Source: Planomonospora parontospora (GTDB taxonomy: Bacteria; Actinomycetota; Actinomycetes; Streptosporangiales; Streptosporangiaceae). From it: a stretch of DNA of 64,000 nucleotides. A program made the position numbers and the translations under genes. The DNA lies in assembly GCA_014647935.1 (NCBI GenBank), contig BMQD01000001.1, positions 124,001-188,000 on the forward strand. Direction: 5' to 3'. Each line of letters opens with the position of its first letter. Within the stretch, counting starts at the first letter, position 1. The notes beneath the pieces are model-generated. The model was not told the origin of the DNA. It saw only the letters and a list, made by a program, of their open reading frames with translations, and searched no databases. Positions 15,849-24,804 of the stretch are shown here, in pieces.

Positions 15849-16427
15849 TCACTCGGGCTCCACCCGCATGGCGGCCTCCTCGGCCGTGTAGCCGCCGCCG
15901 TCCGGGCCCACCTCCTCGCCGATCAGATCGGCCTCGGTGTCGGAGCGCCCGCCCTGGTCGGGGTCGACCAGCCGGCCCGCGGGCCGGGGCTCGTCCCACA
16001 CGGCGCCGGACGGCTCCTCCGGCTGCGCGGGGTAGCCGGCATCGACGCCGGTGTCCGGTTCGTACCCGGTGTCGAGATCGGAGCCCGGCCCCAGGCCGCT
16101 CTCGGCGCTCACCCCGCCGTCGAGGTCGTCCGGGATCTCCGGGTCCAGGCGCCGCTCCCCGGGGCCGGTCTCCTCGGACGGGTCGACCCCGAACACCGGC
16201 TGCTCCTCGGGCACCTCGCGGGCCAGGCGGCCCTCCAGCGGTTCGCCCTGGATCTGCTCGTCGACCGTGGTCCCGAAGTCGTCGACCGCGATGGGACGGT
16301 CGCCGGGAAGCGGCGCCTCCTGCGGATCCACCGCCCACTGCTGCTGCGGAGTGCCGTCCTGCAGGTCCGGGATGCCCTCGTCCTCGAACCGCGAATGCGG
16401 GTCGTGCTCCGGAATGTGCTCGCTCAC
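15849..16427 (-). CDS. DUF5709 domain-containing acidic protein
   Basis: A 192-aa strongly acidic protein of the DUF5709 type. The family hallmark GTTVDEQIQGEPLEGRLAREV lies near residues 52-72 and is followed by DP-rich sequence (ERRLDPEIPDDLDGG). Prediction by eye is mostly disordered and soluble. The GTG start at 16427 has AAGGAG upstream. It lies downstream of the ctaD gene on the same strand, 75 bases after its stop, and upstream of another acidic protein. The biochemical role of the family is unknown. Confidence 0.78.
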   Translation of the reverse strand: MSEHIPEHDPHSRFEDEGIPDLQDGTPQQQWAVDPQEAPLPGDRPIAVDDFGTTVDEQIQGEPLEGRLAREVPEEQPVFGVDPSEETGPGERRLDPEIPDDLDGGVSAESGLGPGSDLDTGYEPDTGVDAGYPAQPEEPSGAVWDEPRPAGRLVDPDQGGRSDTEADLIGEEVGPDGGGYTAEEAAMRVEPE

Positions 16428-16502
16428 AGCGACTCCTTCCTGCTGTTTCCCCTACCGTCCCCCGCTGCCCCCCGAGTCTCGGCGGTAACGGAGGCGGTGG
16501 AG

Positions 16503-18209
16503 TCAGATCTCCTCGGAGGGCTCGGTCGGGTCGAGCTGGCGCGGCTGGGACTCGGCGGCCACCTTGGGGTGGTGCAGGTCGAAGGCGGGCCGTTCGGAGC
16601 GGATGGTGGGGATGGAGGTGAAGTTGTGCCGCGGCGGCGGGCAGGAGGTGGCCCACTCCAGGGAGTTGCCGTACCCCCACGGATCGTCCACGGTCACCCG
16701 CGGCGCGTACTTGGCGGTGTGCCAGACGTTGTAGACGAACGGGAGCGTGGACAGGCCGAGGAGGAGGGCGCCGAGGGAGGAGACGATGTTCAGGTCGGTG
16801 AAGCCGTCGGCGGTGCTGTAGTCGGCGTAGCGGCGCGGGAAGCCCTCCACGCCGAGCCAGTGCTGGACCAGGAAGGTGGTGTGGAAGCCGATGAACAGCG
16901 TCCAGAAGTGCCACTTGCCGAGCGTGTCGTTGAGCATGCGGCCGGTCATCTTCGGCCACCAGAAGTAGAAACCGGCGAACATCGCGAAGACCACGGTGCC
17001 GAAGACGACGTAGTGGAAGTGCGCCACCACGAAGTAGGAGTCGTGGACGTGGAAGTCCAGCGGCGGGGAGGCCAGGATGATGCCGGTCAGGCCGCCGAAC
17101 AGGAAGGTGACCAGGAAGCCGATGGCGAACAGCATCGGCGACTGCAGCACGATGTGCCCCCGCCACATGGTGCCGACCCAGTTGAAGAACTTCACCCCGG
17201 TCGGGACCGCGATGAGGAACGTCATGAACGAGAAGAACGGCAGCAGCACCTGGCCGGTCGGGAACATGTGGTGCGCCCAGACCGCCATGGACAGACCGGC
17301 GATGGCGATGGTCGCGCCGACCAGGCCGACGTAGCCGAAGATCGGCTTGCGGCTGAAGACCGGGATGACCTCGGTGATGATGCCGAAGAACGGCAGCGCG
17401 ATGACGTAGACCTCGGGGTGGCCGAAGAACCAGAACAGATGCTGCCAGAGCAGCGGGCCGCCCGTCACCGGGTCGAAGATGTGCGTGCCGAGCTTGCGGT
17501 CGGCCAGCAGGCCCAGCAGGGCGGCGGCCAGCACCGGGAACGCCATCAGCACCAGCATCGAGGTGAGCAGCACGTTCCAGGTGAAGATCGGCATCCGGAA
17601 CATGGTCAGTCCCGGCGCGCGCATGCAGATGATCGTGGTGATGAAGTTGACCGAGCCCAGGATGGTGCCCAGACCGGTCATCACCAGGCCCGAGATCCAC
17701 AGGTCGCTGCCGGTCTGCGGGGAGAAGGTGTCGAGGGACAGCGTCGTGTAGGCCGTCCAGCCGAAGTCGGCGGCGCCGCCGTTGGTGAAGAAGCCGCTGA
17801 CCGCGATCAACCCGCCGAACAGGAACAGCCAGTAGCTGACCATGTTCAGCCGGGGGAAGGCCACGTCCGGCGAGCCGATCTGCAGCGGCATGACCACGTT
17901 GGCGAACCCGGCGAAGAGGGGGGTGGCGAACAGCAGCAGCATGATCGCGCCGTGCATGGTGAACAGCTGGTTGTACAGCTGCTGGTGCACGATCTGCATG
18001 CCGGGCTGGGCGAGCTCGGCGCGGATGACGAGCGCCATGATCCCGCCGACCAGGAAGAATCCGAACGAGGTGATCAGGTAGAGGTAGCCGATCACCTTGT
18101 GGTCGGTGGAGGTCAGCCAGTGCACGACAACGGCGCCCCGGCGATGCCGGTGGACCGGGGCCAGCGGTGAGGTGAGCGGCTCCCCGGAGGGCTGTCTGTA
18201 GGTCGTCAT
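16503..18209 (-). CDS. ctaD: Cytochrome c oxidase subunit I (aa3 type)
   Basis: A 568-aa integral membrane subunit carrying heme a and the heme a3-CuB site that reduces O2 to water and pumps protons. Twelve spans are evident. Hallmarks include [14 protein letters not shown] at the start, [11 protein letters not shown] (the CuB His with the cross-linked Tyr) and [10 protein letters not shown] (two CuB His). ATG 18209 is chosen over the GTG at 18212 because GGAGA lies seven bases upstream. No ctaC, ctaE or ctaF genes are near, so this is a separately located or second copy that must assemble with subunits encoded elsewhere. Confidence 0.95.
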   Translation of the reverse strand: MTTYRQPSGEPLTSPLAPVHRHRRGAVVVHWLTSTDHKVIGYLYLITSFGFFLVGGIMALVIRAELAQPGMQIVHQQLYNQLFTMHGAIMLLLFATPLFAGFANVVMPLQIGSPDVAFPRLNMVSYWLFLFGGLIAVSGFFTNGGAADFGWTAYTTLSLDTFSPQTGSDLWISGLVMTGLGTILGSVNFITTIICMRAPGLTMFRMPIFTWNVLLTSMLVLMAFPVLAAALLGLLADRKLGTHIFDPVTGGPLLWQHLFWFFGHPEVYVIALPFFGIITEVIPVFSRKPIFGYVGLVGATIAIAGLSMAVWAHHMFPTGQVLLPFFSFMTFLIAVPTGVKFFNWVGTMWRGHIVLQSPMLFAIGFLVTFLFGGLTGIILASPPLDFHVHDSYFVVAHFHYVVFGTVVFAMFAGFYFWWPKMTGRMLNDTLGKWHFWTLFIGFHTTFLVQHWLGVEGFPRRYADYSTADGFTDLNIVSSLGALLLGLSTLPFVYNVWHTAKYAPRVTVDDPWGYGNSLEWATSCPPPRHNFTSIPTIRSERPAFDLHHPKVAAESQPRQLDPTEPSEEI

Positions 18210-18437
18210 CACTAGTCTCCACGTGGTCGGTGCCGCACCGGGGACCGGGGAACGCCGGCCCGCGGTCGCTCAGTGTGATCACCTAATTACCCCGCGGAGT
18301 CATGCCGAATCTGCTCCTTCCCTCATTCGGGGTGGTCTGTACGGTTTCGGCGGGCTCTCCGGAGGCGGGTGCGCCCGGCATGGACGGGCCGTCCGGGGGC
18401 AGACCTCCCGCATCGACGAGACCGACCGGGAGGGAAC

Positions 18438-18623
18438 ATGCCGCGATCCGATGAGGACAAGCCGCTCGCCGACCGCAGGGAGAACCCCGAGGTGCACGAC
18501 GAGCCGGACATCGCCGGGGAGGCCGCGCCGTCCGAGACTGACCCGGCCAACCAGCCCGAGGGCGATCCGGACCGCCGGGTCTACGGACAGGACGAGGGGT
18601 ACGAGAAGCCGACCGAGGTGTGA
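18438..18623 (+). CDS. Small acidic disordered protein
   Basis: A 61-aa, highly charged protein without hydrophobic stretches. It contains the segment QPEGDPDRRVYG, whose QPEGDP core also occurs in the small protein at 19548-19751. ATG 18438 is preceded by GGGAGGGAAC. It is divergent from ctaD across a 228-base gap and lies 267 bases upstream of the hemerythrin gene on the same strand. No function is known; size and composition resemble actinobacterial stress-related disordered proteins. Confidence 0.65.
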   Translation: MPRSDEDKPLADRRENPEVHDEPDIAGEAAPSETDPANQPEGDPDRRVYGQDEGYEKPTEV

Positions 18624-18890
18624 CGCCGGAGCCCGGCAGGGCCGGGAGGCAGGCGCAAAGGCCGCTCGGAGGTGGATCTCCCGCTTAGGGGACCGAGGTA
18701 ATCAAGCGGGCATCCCGCGGAAAAGCCTTGTTCGGCGCGGCCGCGTCGGCCGTGCGCGCACCGCTGCGTTTGCGACCTTGGCGGTGGGAGAGTCCCGCCG
18801 CGGCACCGGCCGGGGGCGCGGCGACCGGCGACGGCCCGTCGCCGGGCAGGCCCTCGGTGCCGGTCCGCGGGTGCAGAGAGGAAACCGCCG

Positions 18891-19460
18891 ATGAGCACAG
18901 TCCAGGAGACCGACGTCGTCGCCGTGCTGACGCACGACCACCGCGAGGTCGAGCAGATGTTCACCGAGCTGGAGCGGCTGAGCCCGAGCGACATGGAGCG
19001 GCGCCGCCAGCTGACCGAGAAGGTCATCATCGAGCTGGTCCGCCACGCGGTCGCCGAGGAGGCCTACCTGTACCCGGCCGTCCGCAGGGTCGTGCCCGGT
19101 GGCGACCAGCTCGCCGACCGGGAACTGGCCGAGCACGCCGAGGCCGAGAAGACCATGAAGAGGTTGGAGCAGACCGACGTCGCCGATCCCGGCCACGCGG
19201 CCCTGCTCAAGCAGCTGATGATGGAGATCCGGACCCACATCCGGGAGGAGGAGGACGAGCTCTTCCCCCAGCTGCGCGCGCACAGCGACGTCTCCCAGCT
19301 CGCCGAGCTGGGGCGGAAGGTCCAGGCGATCAAGAAGATCGCCCCCACGCGACCGCACCCGGCCGCGCCGGACAAGCCTCCGGCCAACATGATGGTGGGG
19401 CCGCTGACCGGTCTGGTCGACCGGATGCGCGACGCGATCACCGGCCGCGGGAAGGACTAG
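18891..19460 (+). CDS. Hemerythrin HHE domain protein
   Basis: A 189-aa cytoplasmic four-helix-bundle protein expected to bind a di-iron centre and through it O2, NO or peroxide. Metal-ligand motifs appear in order: HDHREVE (about residue 15), HAVAEEAYLYP (about 51), HAEAEKTM (about 84) and HIREEEDELFP (about 111). A Pro-rich linker follows, and the C-terminal 20 residues (LTGLVDRMRDAITGRGK) form an amphipathic helix. The gene lies beside cytochrome oxidase and small acidic stress-like proteins. In actinobacteria such HHE proteins are linked to oxidative or nitrosative stress; the specific role here is inferred. Confidence 0.85.
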   Translation: MSTVQETDVVAVLTHDHREVEQMFTELERLSPSDMERRRQLTEKVIIELVRHAVAEEAYLYPAVRRVVPGGDQLADRELAEHAEAEKTMKRLEQTDVADPGHAALLKQLMMEIRTHIREEEDELFPQLRAHSDVSQLAELGRKVQAIKKIAPTRPHPAAPDKPPANMMVGPLTGLVDRMRDAITGRGKD

Positions 19461-19547
19461 CGCCCCCGGCCCGGCGCGGCCTCCGCACCGCTCGCGGTCG
19501 CCGCGCCCGGCCGCACCCGCCGGCTCCGGCCGCGCACACGGCCGGGC

Positions 19548-19751
19548 TCAGTCGTCGGAGGGCTCCTCCACGTCGTCGGGGGAGTCCGCTCCGGGCGGAT
19601 GCGGGTCCACCCAGACCCCGCCCTCGGGGTCCCCTTCGGGCTGGGCGTCCGGCGACTGGGAGAGCGGGCTCTGCAGGTGCCGGGAGCCGCCGGGCGACAG
19701 GGTCTCCGGGCTCTCCCCGGTGTCCGGGCCGGACGTTCTCGGTTCCGCCAT
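19548..19751 (-). CDS. Small acidic disordered protein
   Basis: A 67-aa soluble protein rich in Pro, Ser, Asp and Glu, ending DDVEEPSDD. It shares the core QPEGDP with the protein at 18438, here followed by EGGVWVDPHPPG. ATG 19751 follows GGGGGAACACC; an in-frame upstream extension to 19856 has no ribosome site. It converges on the hemerythrin gene. Function unknown. Confidence 0.62.
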   Translation of the reverse strand: MAEPRTSGPDTGESPETLSPGGSRHLQSPLSQSPDAQPEGDPEGGVWVDPHPPGADSPDDVEEPSDD

Positions 19752-19938
19752 GGTGTTCCCCCCGTACGGGTCTGTCGGTACGGCCGGGCGCGCCCGGCCG
19801 CTGTCTCCCCACGTCAGGTTCTCAAAACCGGGCATACCCGGCAGTCGGGAGACCATGCGCCGCCCGGCCCGAGAAGATGATCAAGGGGATGGGGTCCCGC
19901 TCCGCCCCGGCGCGGACGCGAACCGGCGTGACGGCGGT

Positions 19939-21135
19939 TCAGTCCGGGGCGACGGACCGGTCGACGGTGCCGGGGGACAGCACGTGGTCGACGACCATGA
20001 CGGCCGCGCCGATCACACCCGCCCGATCGCCCAGCTCGCTGGCGGTGATGGTCAGGTGCTGGGTGGCCAGGGGGAGCGACCTGCTGTAGATGACCTCGCG
20101 GAGCCCGGCCAGCACCTGCTCCCCGGCCTCGGAGAGGTCGCCGCCGATCACGATGACCGAGGGGTTGAAGAAGTTCACGATCGAGGCGAGGACGTCGCCG
20201 ATCTCGCGTCCCGCCTGGCGGATGAGCTGGACGGCCTGGGTGTTGCCGCCCCGCACCAGGCGGACCACGTCACGGCTGTCCGCCGCCTCCACCCCCTGGG
20301 CGCGCAGCCGGGCGGCCATCGCGGCCCCCCCGGCGACGGCCTCCAGGCAGCCGGCGTTGCCGCACCGGCAGACGGTGTCGAGGGCCGAGGCGACCCGGAT
20401 GTGCCCGATGTCCCCGGCCGCGCCCTGGGCGCCGCGGTGCAGGCGGCGGTCGCTGATGATGCCGCAGCCGATGCCGGTGCCGATCTTGACGAAGATGAGG
20501 TGGTCGGCCTCCGGGCGGGCGGCCCAGTGCTCGCCGAGGGCCATGATGTTCACGTCGTTGTCGGCGAGCACGGGCACGCCCAGCCGCCCGCCGAGCCACT
20601 CGGGGACGGGGAAGCCGTCCCAGCCCGGCATTATCGGCGGGTTGACCGGGCGTCCGGAGCCGTGCTCGACCGGGCCGGGCAGCCCGACGCCGATGCCGCA
20701 CACCTCGGCCATCGAGTGGCCGGTCTCGGTGAGCATCTCCTCGAAGGTCCGCTGGAGCCAGGTGAGCGTCGGCTCGGGTCCCCGGTCTATCGGCATCTCG
20801 GCCGCACGCTCGGCCAGCACCTCGGTCGCCAGGTCGGTGACCGCGATCCTGGCGTGCGTGGCGCCGAGATCGGCGGCGAGGACGACGCGGGCGGAGCGGT
20901 TGAAGGTGAAGGCGACGGCGGGGCGCCCGCCCGAGGAGACCGCCTCCTCGGTGGGCACGATCCACTGCTGGCTGACGAGCGCGTCGAGCCGCTGGGCCAG
21001 GGTGGACCGGGCCAGACCGGTGAGCTGCACCAGCTCGGCCCGGGTGCGGGCCTGCCCGTCGCGCAGGATGCCCAGGAGCGTCCCCGCGCCGGAGATCGGA
21101 CCGTCCCCCTCGCTCGGCATGCGCACAGTCAACAC
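19939..21135 (-). CDS. ROK-family transcriptional regulator
   Basis: A 398-aa protein: N-terminal winged HTH (residues 18-75, TRAELVQLTGLARSTLAQRL), then a ROK domain with ADLGATHARIAV, GIGVGLPGPVE and the zinc motif CRCGNAGCLEAVAGG. The GTG at 21135 was kept, but an ATG six codons later is an equally fair start. Unlike the ROK gene at 5869, it has no sugar transporter beside it, so its target regulon must lie elsewhere. The 266-base gap upstream (21136-21401), which should hold its promoter, shows no clear operator. Confidence 0.85.
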   Translation of the reverse strand: MLTVRMPSEGDGPISGAGTLLGILRDGQARTRAELVQLTGLARSTLAQRLDALVSQQWIVPTEEAVSSGGRPAVAFTFNRSARVVLAADLGATHARIAVTDLATEVLAERAAEMPIDRGPEPTLTWLQRTFEEMLTETGHSMAEVCGIGVGLPGPVEHGSGRPVNPPIMPGWDGFPVPEWLGGRLGVPVLADNDVNIMALGEHWAARPEADHLIFVKIGTGIGCGIISDRRLHRGAQGAAGDIGHIRVASALDTVCRCGNAGCLEAVAGGAAMAARLRAQGVEAADSRDVVRLVRGGNTQAVQLIRQAGREIGDVLASIVNFFNPSVIVIGGDLSEAGEQVLAGLREVIYSRSLPLATQHLTITASELGDRAGVIGAAVMVVDHVLSPGTVDRSVAPD

Positions 21136-21401
21136 CCCTCGTTTCCGCCCGTCAAAGGGACTTGCGTCCGCGACACCCCTTCATTATGCCCATATCGGGG
21201 CTATCTTCGGCTGATCCCCGCCATAAGTGATGAGGCTCCCACCGTCCCGGTCCGCGCCCCGCCCGGCGGACCCGCAGACCCGGATGACCATGATCAAGCC
21301 GAGCGGTGAGGACCTCCCGGCGGCGGAGAACGGCGCCGCGGCCCGGCTGGACGCCACTGCGCGGCCAGACCCGCGGCCGCGCACCGGCCGGGCGATCCCG
21401 G

Positions 21402-23276
21402 TCACGGGAGCGCGGGGGTCTCCTCCTCGGCCAGCACCGAGGACGGGATCAGGGCGATCGCGCTGATCCCGCCGTAGGGGGAGGGGCGCAGGGTGACCTG
21501 GACGCCGTGCCGGGAGGCGAGCATGGCGACCACGAACAGGCCGAGCCGGTCGCTGTCGGCCAGGTCGAACTCCGGCCGCTCGGCCAGGCGGCGGTTGAGC
21601 TCGGCCAGCTCCGCGTCCGGGATGCCCAGACCGCGGTCCTCCACCTCGACGGCCAGCCCGGCCGCCGCCCACTCGGCCCGCACGATCACCCGGGTCTGCG
21701 GCGGGGAGAACACCGTCGCGTTCTCCACCAGCTCCGCGACCAGGTGGATGAGGTCGGCCACGGCCGCGCCGGTCAGCGAGGCCTGGGGCGCGGGCAGCAC
21801 CCGCACCCGGGCGTACTCCTCGACCTCCGCCACGGCCGCGCGCAGCACGTCCACCACCGGGACCGGCTTGCGCCAGCCCCGGCCGGGCGCCGCGCCGGAC
21901 AGGATGATCAGGTTCTCCGCGTGGCGGCGCATCCTGGTGGTCAGGTGGTCCAGGCGGTAGAGGTCGGAGAGCGTCTCCGGCTGCTCCTCCTTGCGCTGCA
22001 TCGCCTCCAGCTGGGTGAGTTGGCGGTGCAGCAGCGACTGGTTGCGCCGGGCCAGGCTGACGAAGACCTGGCTGACGCCCCTGCGGAGCCTGGCCTGGTC
22101 CGCCGCCGCCTCGTAGGCGGTGTGCCGGACCGTGTCGAGCGCCTGCCCGATGTCGCGGATCTCCGGCGTGCCGCCGAGCGGGGGCAGCGCCTCCTCGGGG
22201 GCTTCCTGGCCCCGCCGGAGCCGCTCGACCAGCCGGGGCATCCGCACCTCCGCCAGCTGGATGGCCATGTCCCGCAGCTCGCCCAGCTCGGCGGCGAGCC
22301 GTGCGGCGAACCGGTGCGCCAGCACCACCGACAGGATCAGCATGATCAGGCCGAGTCCGCCCGCGACCGCGATCTGGACCAGGATGGCGACCGCGGCGGG
22401 GATGACCCGGGCCGTCAGCAGCGAGACCACCTCGACCTGCTGGCGCTCCACCTTGACCCAGAGCTGCTCCACCGGCGACAGGTCCGTCGGCAGCGTGCGG
22501 AAGGCCAGCGTCCGCGACTCCAGGTCGAGGAAGGCCCGGTAGGACGGGGAGGTGCCGAGCACGTCGTACGGCCCGCGCAGCTCGGTGTCGAGCCGGGCCA
22601 GGGCCTGCCGGTACACCAGCCGGCGGGCGGCGGCCATCTCGGCGAACGCGGCGTGCTCGGTGTCGGTCAGCCTCCCCCCGGCGCCCACGGCCGACAGCAG
22701 CGCCCGCTCCCTGGCCAGGAGCTCCTTGGCCTCGCCGAGTCCGGTGACCGACCGGGCCTGCTGGTAGATCGAGATGTCGGGGACCAGGATCATCCGGTCG
22801 TACATGCGGAACATCGAGTCGATGATGTTGTTGTAGGCGCGGATCACCCGGGTGGTGTCCGCACCGCGGGAGTCGACCAGGGCGCGGGCGGTGGGCAACT
22901 GGTCCAGCTCGGCGAAGAGCGTGGTGAGCCGGATGCGCATGTCGTCGCCGACCGCGTCCTGGGTCTCCGCCGACAGGGCGGTCCTGCGGAAGGCGGCGAG
23001 GGCCTGGTCGGACTCCAGCCGCTGCTGGACGACCGTCTCCTGGTCGGACCTGTCGCGCAGGTAGCGGGCCGAGTGCAGCCGCTCGTTCTGCAGCTCGACG
23101 ACCGCCTTCTCCGAGGGCGTGGCCACCCTGTCGACCAGGGTGTTGATCTCCAGGAGCCGCATCCCGTCCCCGGCGGTCAGCGCCGCGGCGAAGCCCCAGA
23201 GCAGGACGAGGGAGACGATCGGCACCAGTAGCAGGGCGGTGATCCGGAAGCGGATCGGCCGGCCGGGATTGTCCAT
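21402..23276 (-). CDS. Orphan NIT-domain sensor histidine kinase (CvnA-like)
   Basis: A 624-aa membrane kinase. A first span (ITALLLVPIVSLVLLWGFAA, residues 12-31) is followed by a helical extracellular nitrate/nitrite-sensing-type domain, then a second span near residues 300-325, HAMP, a helical dimerisation segment (SLARRNQSLLHRQLTQLE) and a HATPase_c domain with N-box AELVENATVFSPP and G-box VEDRGLGIP. GAGGCGACGT precedes the ATG. This layout is that of the CvnA kinases of actinobacterial conservons, yet the roadblock (cvnB), DUF742 (cvnC) and GTPase (cvnD) genes do not follow; no response regulator is adjacent either. Confidence 0.85.
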   Translation of the reverse strand: MDNPGRPIRFRITALLLVPIVSLVLLWGFAAALTAGDGMRLLEINTLVDRVATPSEKAVVELQNERLHSARYLRDRSDQETVVQQRLESDQALAAFRRTALSAETQDAVGDDMRIRLTTLFAELDQLPTARALVDSRGADTTRVIRAYNNIIDSMFRMYDRMILVPDISIYQQARSVTGLGEAKELLARERALLSAVGAGGRLTDTEHAAFAEMAAARRLVYRQALARLDTELRGPYDVLGTSPSYRAFLDLESRTLAFRTLPTDLSPVEQLWVKVERQQVEVVSLLTARVIPAAVAILVQIAVAGGLGLIMLILSVVLAHRFAARLAAELGELRDMAIQLAEVRMPRLVERLRRGQEAPEEALPPLGGTPEIRDIGQALDTVRHTAYEAAADQARLRRGVSQVFVSLARRNQSLLHRQLTQLEAMQRKEEQPETLSDLYRLDHLTTRMRRHAENLIILSGAAPGRGWRKPVPVVDVLRAAVAEVEEYARVRVLPAPQASLTGAAVADLIHLVAELVENATVFSPPQTRVIVRAEWAAAGLAVEVEDRGLGIPDAELAELNRRLAERPEFDLADSDRLGLFVVAMLASRHGVQVTLRPSPYGGISAIALIPSSVLAEEETPALP

Positions 23277-23394
23277 ACGTCGCCTCGGGGGGAATTTCGT
23301 GATGAAATGCGCGATCAGAGATCGCTGCTGAGGCTACACCTCCTGCGGCCGGTCGGTCAGATCCCCCTCGCGTTCCCCACCTCGGAGGCACCCC

Positions 23395-23814
23395 GTGCGG
23401 CTACCGCGCACCCCGTCCGGCTGGACCATCGCCGTCTTCGGCCTGCTGGCCTTCCTCCTCGGCCTGCTCGGGCTCGTCTCACCCGGCACGACGCTGGAGA
23501 TGCTCGGGTTCGAGGTGCTCCAGACGCGCGCCCCCGGCGACTACACCCTCGTCTACATGGCCGCCTCGTCGATGGCGGCGGTGAACATGGGCGTCTACTA
23601 CATGCTCGCCTCGGCCGTGGACTTCCGCCCTTTCTTCCTCTGGACGGTCCCGTTCCGCCTGGTCACCTTCACCGTCTTCACCACCCTGGTGGTCACCGGC
23701 GAGGCGCCCGCGAAGTTCCTCGGCGTGGGCCTGTGGGAGGGCGCGGGCGCGCTGATCACCGGGGCGGCGCTGTGGTGGGAGAGCCGCCGGACGCCGGCCG
23801 TGCGGGCTGCCTGA
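23395..23814 (+). CDS. Small integral membrane protein
   Basis: A 139-aa protein with four predicted spans (WTIAVFGLLAFLLGLLGLV at the N-terminus; YMAASSMAAVNMGVYYMLA; FRLVTFTVFTTLVVTG; GAGALITGAALWWES). It has no signal peptide and no domain I can name, though the layout resembles DoxX-like or DUF4345-type small membrane proteins. The GTG start follows CGGAGG. The gene is divergent from the histidine kinase by 118 bases, and its 3' end overlaps the convergent gene at 23756 by 59 bases. Confidence 0.75.
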   Translation: MRLPRTPSGWTIAVFGLLAFLLGLLGLVSPGTTLEMLGFEVLQTRAPGDYTLVYMAASSMAAVNMGVYYMLASAVDFRPFFLWTVPFRLVTFTVFTTLVVTGEAPAKFLGVGLWEGAGALITGAALWWESRRTPAVRAA

Positions 23815-24616
23815 AGAAGGCCGCGATCGCGGAAGGGTCCACCGGACCGGCGAGCAGGGCGAGCATCTCGTCCCTGCGCGCCGGGTCCACCTTGAACGGG
23901 TGGCCGAACACGCGCGGACCGGCCCCGTCGTGCAGCAGCCGGGTCAGCATCAGGTCGCCGGGCAGGGCCTGCTCGGGCAGGAGCTCGTCGGTCAGGGTCA
24001 CCTCGCCGCCGTCGCCGTCGCCCAGGGTGATCTCCCGCCCGGTGACGCCGAGGACCTCCCAGAGCCGGAGCGGGGTCCGCCGCCACGACTCCAGCAGCGC
24101 GACCTCGTCCTTGCGCAGCCACTCGCCCCGCGCGTCCAGGAACTCGCCGACCACGTCGTACTCGAACAACGCCAGGTCGGCCAGGGCGTGCTCGGCCACC
24201 CGCACGCTCCGGGCCACCAGGTCGCCGACCAGGTGGCGGCGGGCCGGCCGGTAGAGGTAGGCGGTCAGCCGCCGGAACAGGTGCGCGGCCCGCGCGGGCA
24301 GCTCCTGGCCGGGATCGGTACGGCAGGCGGCGTACTCCTCCGCGTCCCGCAGGGCCGGTTCGAGACCGGCGTCGAGGGCGAGGGCCTCCTCGACGAGGCC
24401 GGCCGCCTCGAACGAGCGGCCCTCGCCCTCCGCGGACCGGGCGGCCAGCAGCAGCGCGACCGGCTCGGTCCGGGGCAGGGCCTTGACGAGGCCGGGAGGC
24501 AGCGGCTCCCGCTCCACCTCGTCGGCGACCCGGGCCAGGACCTCCGCCGACCGCGACAGGGAGGCGATCACCTCGGACAGGTCCGCGCCCTCGCTCAGGG
24601 ATGGGAACTCGTTCAT
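23756..24616 (-). CDS. Hypothetical protein with helical TPR-like N-terminal half
   Basis: A 286-aa soluble protein. The first 110 residues are Ala/Leu/Glu-rich helices (LLLAARSAEGEGRSFEAAGLVEEALALD), reminiscent of a TPR. The C-terminal half contains LWEVLGVTGREITLGDGDGGEVTL, suggesting a small beta domain. The start is uncertain: ATG 24616 has GGAGGG directly before it, and an ATG at 24640 lies in a similar context because the upstream DNA is a short duplication (ATGAGGCCGTAYGAGAATG). The last 20 codons overlap the convergent gene at 23395-23814. I do not recognise the family. Confidence 0.65.
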   Translation of the reverse strand: MNEFPSLSEGADLSEVIASLSRSAEVLARVADEVEREPLPPGLVKALPRTEPVALLLAARSAEGEGRSFEAAGLVEEALALDAGLEPALRDAEEYAACRTDPGQELPARAAHLFRRLTAYLYRPARRHLVGDLVARSVRVAEHALADLALFEYDVVGEFLDARGEWLRKDEVALLESWRRTPLRLWEVLGVTGREITLGDGDGGEVTLTDELLPEQALPGDLMLTRLLHDGAGPRVFGHPFKVDPARRDEMLALLAGPVDPSAIAAFFRQPARPASGGSPTTAPPR

Positions 24617-24738
24617 CCCTCCATTCTCGTACGGCCTCATCCCCTCATTCTCATACGGCCGCCGTACGAGAAGCGGCGCCGCCGCCCCAGCGGAGGGGAC
24701 GGCGGCGCCGTTCGGGGGGTGCCGCGCCGTGCGCGGGA

Positions 24739-24777
24739 CCGCGGCGGTGCCCGTGAGCAGCCCGGGCACCGCCGCGG
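24739..24777 (-). terminator. Hairpin terminator of the protease gene
   Basis: A perfect 14-bp stem (24739-24752 with 24764-24777, arm CCGCGGCGGTGCCC) lies 27 bases beyond the protease stop. A second 11-bp hairpin follows at 24674-24710. Confidence 0.7.
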
Positions 24778-24804
24778 AGGTGCTGCGACCGCGCCGCGGT
24801 CGTG

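Noticed and set aside
16395-18170. Long plus-strand open frame opposite ctaD
   Set aside because: Repetitive Glu/His/Gly/Arg shadow; the minus strand codes an intact cytochrome oxidase subunit.
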